Below, one piece after another: positions 15,638 to 18,091 of a stretch of 18,091 nt of DNA (position 1 is the stretch's first letter; each line of letters opens with the position of its first letter). The notes beneath the pieces were generated by a model. The model did not search any database, was not told the origin of the DNA, and saw only the letters and a list, made by a program, of their open reading frames with translations. A program made the position numbers and the translations under genes. The DNA lies in the NCBI GenBank assembly GCA_005791855.1, contig SXUH01000018.1:1-18091 (forward strand). The letters are read 5' to 3'. The stretch comes from Bdellovibrionales bacterium. GTDB lineage: Bacteria > Bdellovibrionota > Bacteriovoracia > Bacteriovoracales > Bacteriovoracaceae.

Positions 15638-15647
15638 GCGTTTAAGT
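15628..15647. promoter_or_regulatory. candidate TetR operator O2
   Basis: A 20-bp near-palindrome with half-sites TTTAAAC and GTTTAAG around AAGC, flanked by A and T; one mismatch between arms. It covers the -35 of the tolC promoter. It may also regulate the divergent gene at 15728, since a weak plus-strand pair (TTTAAA at 15629-15634, TATTTT at 15652-15657, 17-nt spacer) overlaps it. Confidence 0.55.
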
Positions 15648-15727
15648 TTTTTATTTTAAGGTTTAATTTACCTCCCCTCGCATCTCAATCCTCCCTTCTT
15701 TTCCTAAGATAAACTCAGGAGGATCTT

Positions 15728-16237
15728 ATGAAATATCTACTACTCACACTCGGATTCGCACTCTCCGTTCAAGCGCAGGATCAGGGACAGGGATCCGGCA
15801 GCGCTATTGGAAGCGCCCAGAAGGGTCAGACCCACGTCTCCCCCGGCGGCGTCGGCGCGCACCCGTCCGTTCAAAACGAAGCCACCACCACCACCGGGAC
15901 GGGGCTCACGGGCCCCGGGACCATCGGCCACCCCACCTACAATTCTAGCGGCATGACCCGGAACCGCTCCGACGACGTGGCCGGGGAAGACGCCTCGTCG
16001 ACGACCCTCATGAGCTCGGACAAGGACCCGAACGTCCCGGACACGGGCCCGTCGGCGTCGGAGGTCAACAAGGGCTCCATGGCGATCCGGGACCACTACG
16101 ACGTGGGCCCGTACAGAGATGGCCAGTACAGCTCCCGCACCACGGGAGCGGAGGGCCGGCAGGCCCAGGAAGAGGCGCAGAATCGGAAGTTCAACATGGA
16201 CGAGGAAGAGATAGAGAAGAAGCAGGAAGGGAACTAG
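15728..16237 (+). CDS. secreted low-complexity protein, unknown function
   Basis: 169 residues. ATG 15728 follows a strong AGGAGG (15717-15722). The N-terminus is a signal peptide, probably cut after VQA (residue 16). The mature chain is rich in Gly, Ser, Thr, Asn and Gln, with no predicted globular core and no cysteine, and ends in a strongly charged tail (Asp/Glu/Lys-rich after about residue 150). It is likely disordered and exported to the periplasm or beyond. It is divergent from the efflux operon and shares the 165-bp AT-rich gap with it, so co-regulation is possible. No family recognised. Confidence 0.72.
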   Translation: MKYLLLTLGFALSVQAQDQGQGSGSAIGSAQKGQTHVSPGGVGAHPSVQNEATTTTGTGLTGPGTIGHPTYNSSGMTRNRSDDVAGEDASSTTLMSSDKDPNVPDTGPSASEVNKGSMAIRDHYDVGPYRDGQYSSRTTGAEGRQAQEEAQNRKFNMDEEEIEKKQEGN

Positions 16238-16247
16238 GAAGAAAGGA

Positions 16248-16273
16248 GAGGCCTCCGGTTTCCCGGAGACCTC
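16248..16273. terminator. bidirectional hairpin between convergent genes
   Basis: An 11-bp stem with one mismatch (16248-16258 with 16263-16273) and a TTTC loop. It starts 10 nt after the stop of the plus-strand gene and 11 nt past the stop of the minus-strand gene. Neither side has a strong T run, though the minus strand continues into a pyrimidine-rich stretch, so it may stop the minus-strand transcript better. Confidence 0.55.
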
Positions 16274-16283
16274 GCCTTAGTAG

Positions 16284-16796
16284 TTAGTGGCAATATCCTT
16301 CTTGAATGGCTCGCTGAAGAATGCAACCTGTGTTCTCTTCTTCGCTGCCAACGGCACAACCCATTTTGGCGGCAACAGAGTTATCAGAACAGATAGAACC
16401 ATCTACTTCCGGGTACCATTCTTCGTCCGCGCCGACCTTCACGATGTAGTCGCAGTCGTCTTCGTTCCCGATCAGGCCGACCACCACGCAGCTGTTGATG
16501 CCGTAGTTGTAGCCGTCGTTGAAGATGTCGAGGAAGCTCTTGTCTTCCAGGTACGCGTCGATGGAGGCCTGCTGCTCGCTGGAGATGTCCACCGGCGACG
16601 AGCTGTACTCGTTCGTGTTGGTGTTCTGGAGTCCGTCTTCCACGTGCTCGGCGCAGTAGTAGCGGATGGAGCCAGCGGTCTCGTTAGCCGCGTCTCGTTC
16701 CTGGGCGCAGGTGTCGTAGCCGGTGGTGCAGGCCTGGAGCGGGTAGGTCTTCACCACGGTGTAGTCCTGGGAGTCGATGAGGTCGTACTGGCACAT
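16284..16796 (-). CDS. Cys-rich C-terminal part of a split secreted protein
   Basis: 170 codons from the first ATG (16796), with ten cysteines at 2, 23, 30, 48, 103, 115, 136, 147, 158 and 169. The chain is acidic, rich in Tyr/Asn/Asp, with no signal peptide. A run of GGGGGAG abuts the ATG directly, which is too close for a good ribosome-binding site. The frame is the same as that of the upstream secreted gene: TAA (16817-16815) is followed by codons for RYNTGE and then this ATG. Even cysteine number and Cys-rich content suit an extracytoplasmic, disulfide-bonded domain, which would need the upstream signal peptide. I therefore read it as the C-terminal domain of one original gene at 17606-16284, now separated by a stop. 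No other in-frame stop is present, so decay is recent, or the stop is read through or is an assembly error. Confidence 0.6.
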   Translation of the reverse strand: MCQYDLIDSQDYTVVKTYPLQACTTGYDTCAQERDAANETAGSIRYYCAEHVEDGLQNTNTNEYSSSPVDISSEQQASIDAYLEDKSFLDIFNDGYNYGINSCVVVGLIGNEDDCDYIVKVGADEEWYPEVDGSICSDNSVAAKMGCAVGSEEENTGCILQRAIQEGYCH

Positions 16797-16814
16797 CTCC
16801 CCCGTATTGTAGCG

Positions 16815-17606
16815 TTACCGGTAGCCGTTGTAGACGTAGTACGGATAGTCGTCGATCATCCAGTAGCCGTTGTAGTAGCCGTAGCGAACCGGCTCGAAGA
16901 TCCAGTACCGGTAGATGTGGCGACGGTACACGCGCGAGTGGTAGTCGTGGGGTCTTGCGTAGCGCGTGCGGGCCTGGGCCGTGTACGGCTTGTGGGTGAC
17001 GTTGATGCGAGTCCCGATCCGCGGGTAGTGCGGCTGGCGCGGGCCCGGGTTGTAGCGCGGAGGCCGTGGGGTTCTGGTCGGGATGGTCGATCCGGTCGTC
17101 GGTACGTTGGTTCTCTGACGTGGAGTGAAGACCGGTCCGCGAGGAGCTCTTCCGGTGTTGTCCGTGCTGGTTCGGACGGTGGTGTCCGGACGCTGAGTTC
17201 GGTCGTTTCTTTCTTCCCTGTTCGGCCGCTCTGTTCGAGTCGTGGTCGGCTCGGAACGAGTTGGTTCCGTGCGGGTTGGGTAAGAGCGGGTCGGCTCAGA
17301 ACGAGTCGGCTCGGTACGCGTCGGGTACGAGCGGGTCGGCTCGGAGCGGGTTGGCTCGGACCGGGTCGGGTATGACCGGGTCGGTTCCGACCGAGTCGGC
17401 TCCGATCGAGTCGGGTACGAGCGGGTCGGCTCGGAGCGGGTTGGAGTCGATCGGGTCGGTTCGGATCTTCTCTCTACTCTCTCCGAAGGGGACGGCCGGC
17501 TGATGGGACCTGACGGACGCTCACCGCCGCCTCTTCTTTGTGCAAAGACTTCGGTCGTCGCACTGAGCGCGAAGACGACGCTACATAAAACACCTAAGGT
17601 TTTCAT
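16815..17606 (-). CDS. secreted protein with SEPTR pentapeptide repeats and Tyr-rich C-terminus (N-terminal part of a split gene)
   Basis: 263 residues from ATG 17606, preferred over the in-frame ATG at 17651 because AGGAGA lies 9 nt upstream and the signal peptide (cut after VFA, residue 22) begins here. Residues 48-121 are tandem [ST]-x-P-T-R units (14 full copies plus SEPT). A Thr/Arg/Pro-rich linker follows (about 122-205), then a globular-looking basic/aromatic segment ending in IFEPVRYGYYNGYWMIDDYP and YVYNGYR. The protein is strongly basic and probably binds a polyanion or the cell wall, by inference only. The TAA at 16817-16815 interrupts an alternating Tyr/Arg run: upstream ends Y-R, downstream resumes R-Y, so one changed base from a Tyr codon would restore a single protein of about 440 residues with the Cys-rich domain. 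Confidence 0.8.
   Translation of the reverse strand: MKTLGVLCSVVFALSATTEVFAQRRGGGERPSGPISRPSPSERVERRSEPTRSTPTRSEPTRSYPTRSEPTRSEPTRSYPTRSEPTRSEPTRSYPTRTEPTRSEPTRSYPTRTEPTRSEPTTTRTERPNREERNDRTQRPDTTVRTSTDNTGRAPRGPVFTPRQRTNVPTTGSTIPTRTPRPPRYNPGPRQPHYPRIGTRINVTHKPYTAQARTRYARPHDYHSRVYRRHIYRYWIFEPVRYGYYNGYWMIDDYPYYVYNGYR
17244..17465 (-). repeat. 15-bp tandem repeats coding [ST]xPTR
   Basis: Fourteen complete 15-bp units and a partial one, in frame. The second residue alternates as E, Y or T, giving higher-order groups of three (SEPTR-SEPTR-SYPTR). A 35-bp exact direct repeat is present at 17320-17354 and 17410-17444, 90 bp (six units) apart, which indicates recent duplication or slippage. Confidence 0.85.
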
Positions 17607-17653
17607 GCTTACATTCTCCTGATTGAATACATGGTAATCTCGGGCAAGCAACT

Positions 17654-17662
17654 ATCATACCA
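17654..17662 (-). promoter_or_regulatory. extended -10 promoter of the repeat-protein gene
   Basis: On the minus strand, TGG followed by TATGAT (17662-17654) forms an extended -10; no clear -35 is visible. The predicted start near 17647 gives a leader of about 41 nt and lies downstream of the alternative ATG at 17651, supporting the start at 17606. Confidence 0.4.
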
Positions 17663-17714
17663 ACCGGCTCGTGTATTAAACTATGTACTTAATGCACGCC
17701 TAAGAATTTTTGTG

Positions 17715-17728
17715 TGATACCGGTATCA
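17715..17728. promoter_or_regulatory. perfect 14-bp palindrome TGATACCGGTATCA upstream of uvrA2
   Basis: A perfect palindrome without spacer in the gap between divergent genes, about 54 bp before the predicted uvrA2-like start. It contains most of TATCAT (17724-17729), a possible -10 for the plus strand. It may be an operator for one or both genes. Confidence 0.4.
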
Positions 17729-17781
17729 TATTGTCAGCTGTTTTGAGGGCCACAGCGCACCTTGCTTCGCGTTATTGGCTA

Positions 17782-18091
17782 ATGCTTTTGTCTTTGCAAA
17801 AATTATGTGTGGAGAAGGAAACTGAGAAAGGGTTTGTTGAGGTCAAAGGTGCTCGGGAAAATAACCTGAAGAACATCAGCGTGAAGATCCCGAGAGATTC
17901 TCTGGTGGTCTTCACCGGCGTGTCTGGTTCCGGGAAATCATCCCTCGCCTTCGGAACCCTGTTCGCGGAAGCGCAACGGCGGTACCTCGAGTCCGTCTCT
18001 CCTTACGCCCGCCGGCTCTTCAATCAGATGGCGGTCCCGGACGTCGACGAGGTCGAAGGCCTTCCTCCAGCGGTGGCCCTCCAGCAGCAGC
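17782..18091 (+). CDS. UvrA2-like ABC ATPase (N-terminal part, continues beyond window)
   Basis: The first 103 codons of a UvrA-superfamily protein. [20 protein letters not shown] leads into Walker [21 protein letters not shown] (GKS at about 51-53), then [15 protein letters not shown]. The segment [29 protein letters not shown] follows; the Q-rich LQQQ in place of the IEQK of classical UvrA is typical of the UvrA2 paralogues, whose role (DNA-damage tolerance or drug resistance) is less certain than that of UvrA1. The start is uncertain: ATG 17782 and GTG 17809 are in frame and neither has a good SD; GTG would give a length closer to relatives. The frame is open back to 17704, with TTG codons also available. 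Divergent from the repeat-protein gene. Confidence 0.85.
   Translation, partial: MLLSLQKLCVEKETEKGFVEVKGARENNLKNISVKIPRDSLVVFTGVSGSGKSSLAFGTLFAEAQRRYLESVSPYARRLFNQMAVPDVDEVEGLPPAVALQQQ

Noticed and set aside
17244..17465. Possible CRISPR or regulatory repeat array
   Set aside because: The repeats are 15 bp, contiguous without spacers, in frame and code for a regular pentapeptide inside a secreted protein.
17715..17728. LexA/SOS box for the uvrA-like gene
   Set aside because: The palindrome does not fit the TTAC-N3-GTAA or CTG-N10-CAG patterns, and UvrA2 genes are not reliably SOS controlled.

Overview
The window is GC-rich, densely coded DNA with short, sharply AT-rich intergenic gaps. The genes point to a Gram-negative bacterium: an arabinose-5-phosphate isomerase for Kdo/LPS, a TolC-RND efflux pair, and several lipoproteins and secreted proteins. 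The mix of small secreted Cys-rich or Tyr-rich proteins, a lipidated trypsin-like protease, an M11-like metalloprotease and a UvrA2-type protein suggests a GC-rich member of the Bdellovibrionota or another former deltaproteobacterial group. That placement is inference only; no rRNA or marker gene is present. There is no gap over 300 bases between genes, and I see no mobile element, tRNA, rRNA or CRISPR array.

Layout. 1-3005 (minus, running off the left edge): a secreted gametolysin-like zinc metalloprotease carrying fibronectin-III repeats of exactly 91 codons each. 3125-4942 (minus): a two-gene unit of kdsD and a DUF4382 lipoprotein that starts at TTG, with its own promoter. 5008-5826 (minus): a trypsin-like lipoprotein protease. 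6056-6811 (plus): an HPF/RaiA-type ribosome-associated protein and a small secreted protein. 6821-10280 (minus): a tightly packed unit of a PrmC-like methyltransferase, a YgiD-type extradiol dioxygenase and a three-PAS soluble histidine kinase, with a promoter in front of the methyltransferase. 10367-15562 (minus): an overlapping tolC-RND-tetR efflux operon without a membrane-fusion protein. Its promoter lies between two near-perfect palindromes that are good candidates for the operators of the TetR protein. 15728-16237 (plus): a secreted low-complexity protein, followed by a bidirectional hairpin. 16284-17606 (minus): what looks like a single secreted repeat/Tyr-rich/Cys-rich protein gene, cut in two by one in-frame TAA. 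17782-18091 (plus, running off the right edge): the start of a UvrA2-like ATPase.

The strongest observations are the in-frame TAA at 16815-16817, where both flanks read as one continuous motif-bearing protein, and the paired operators over the efflux promoter. I found no convincing new defence or mobile system; most of the window reads as ordinary chromosomal housekeeping and envelope genes.
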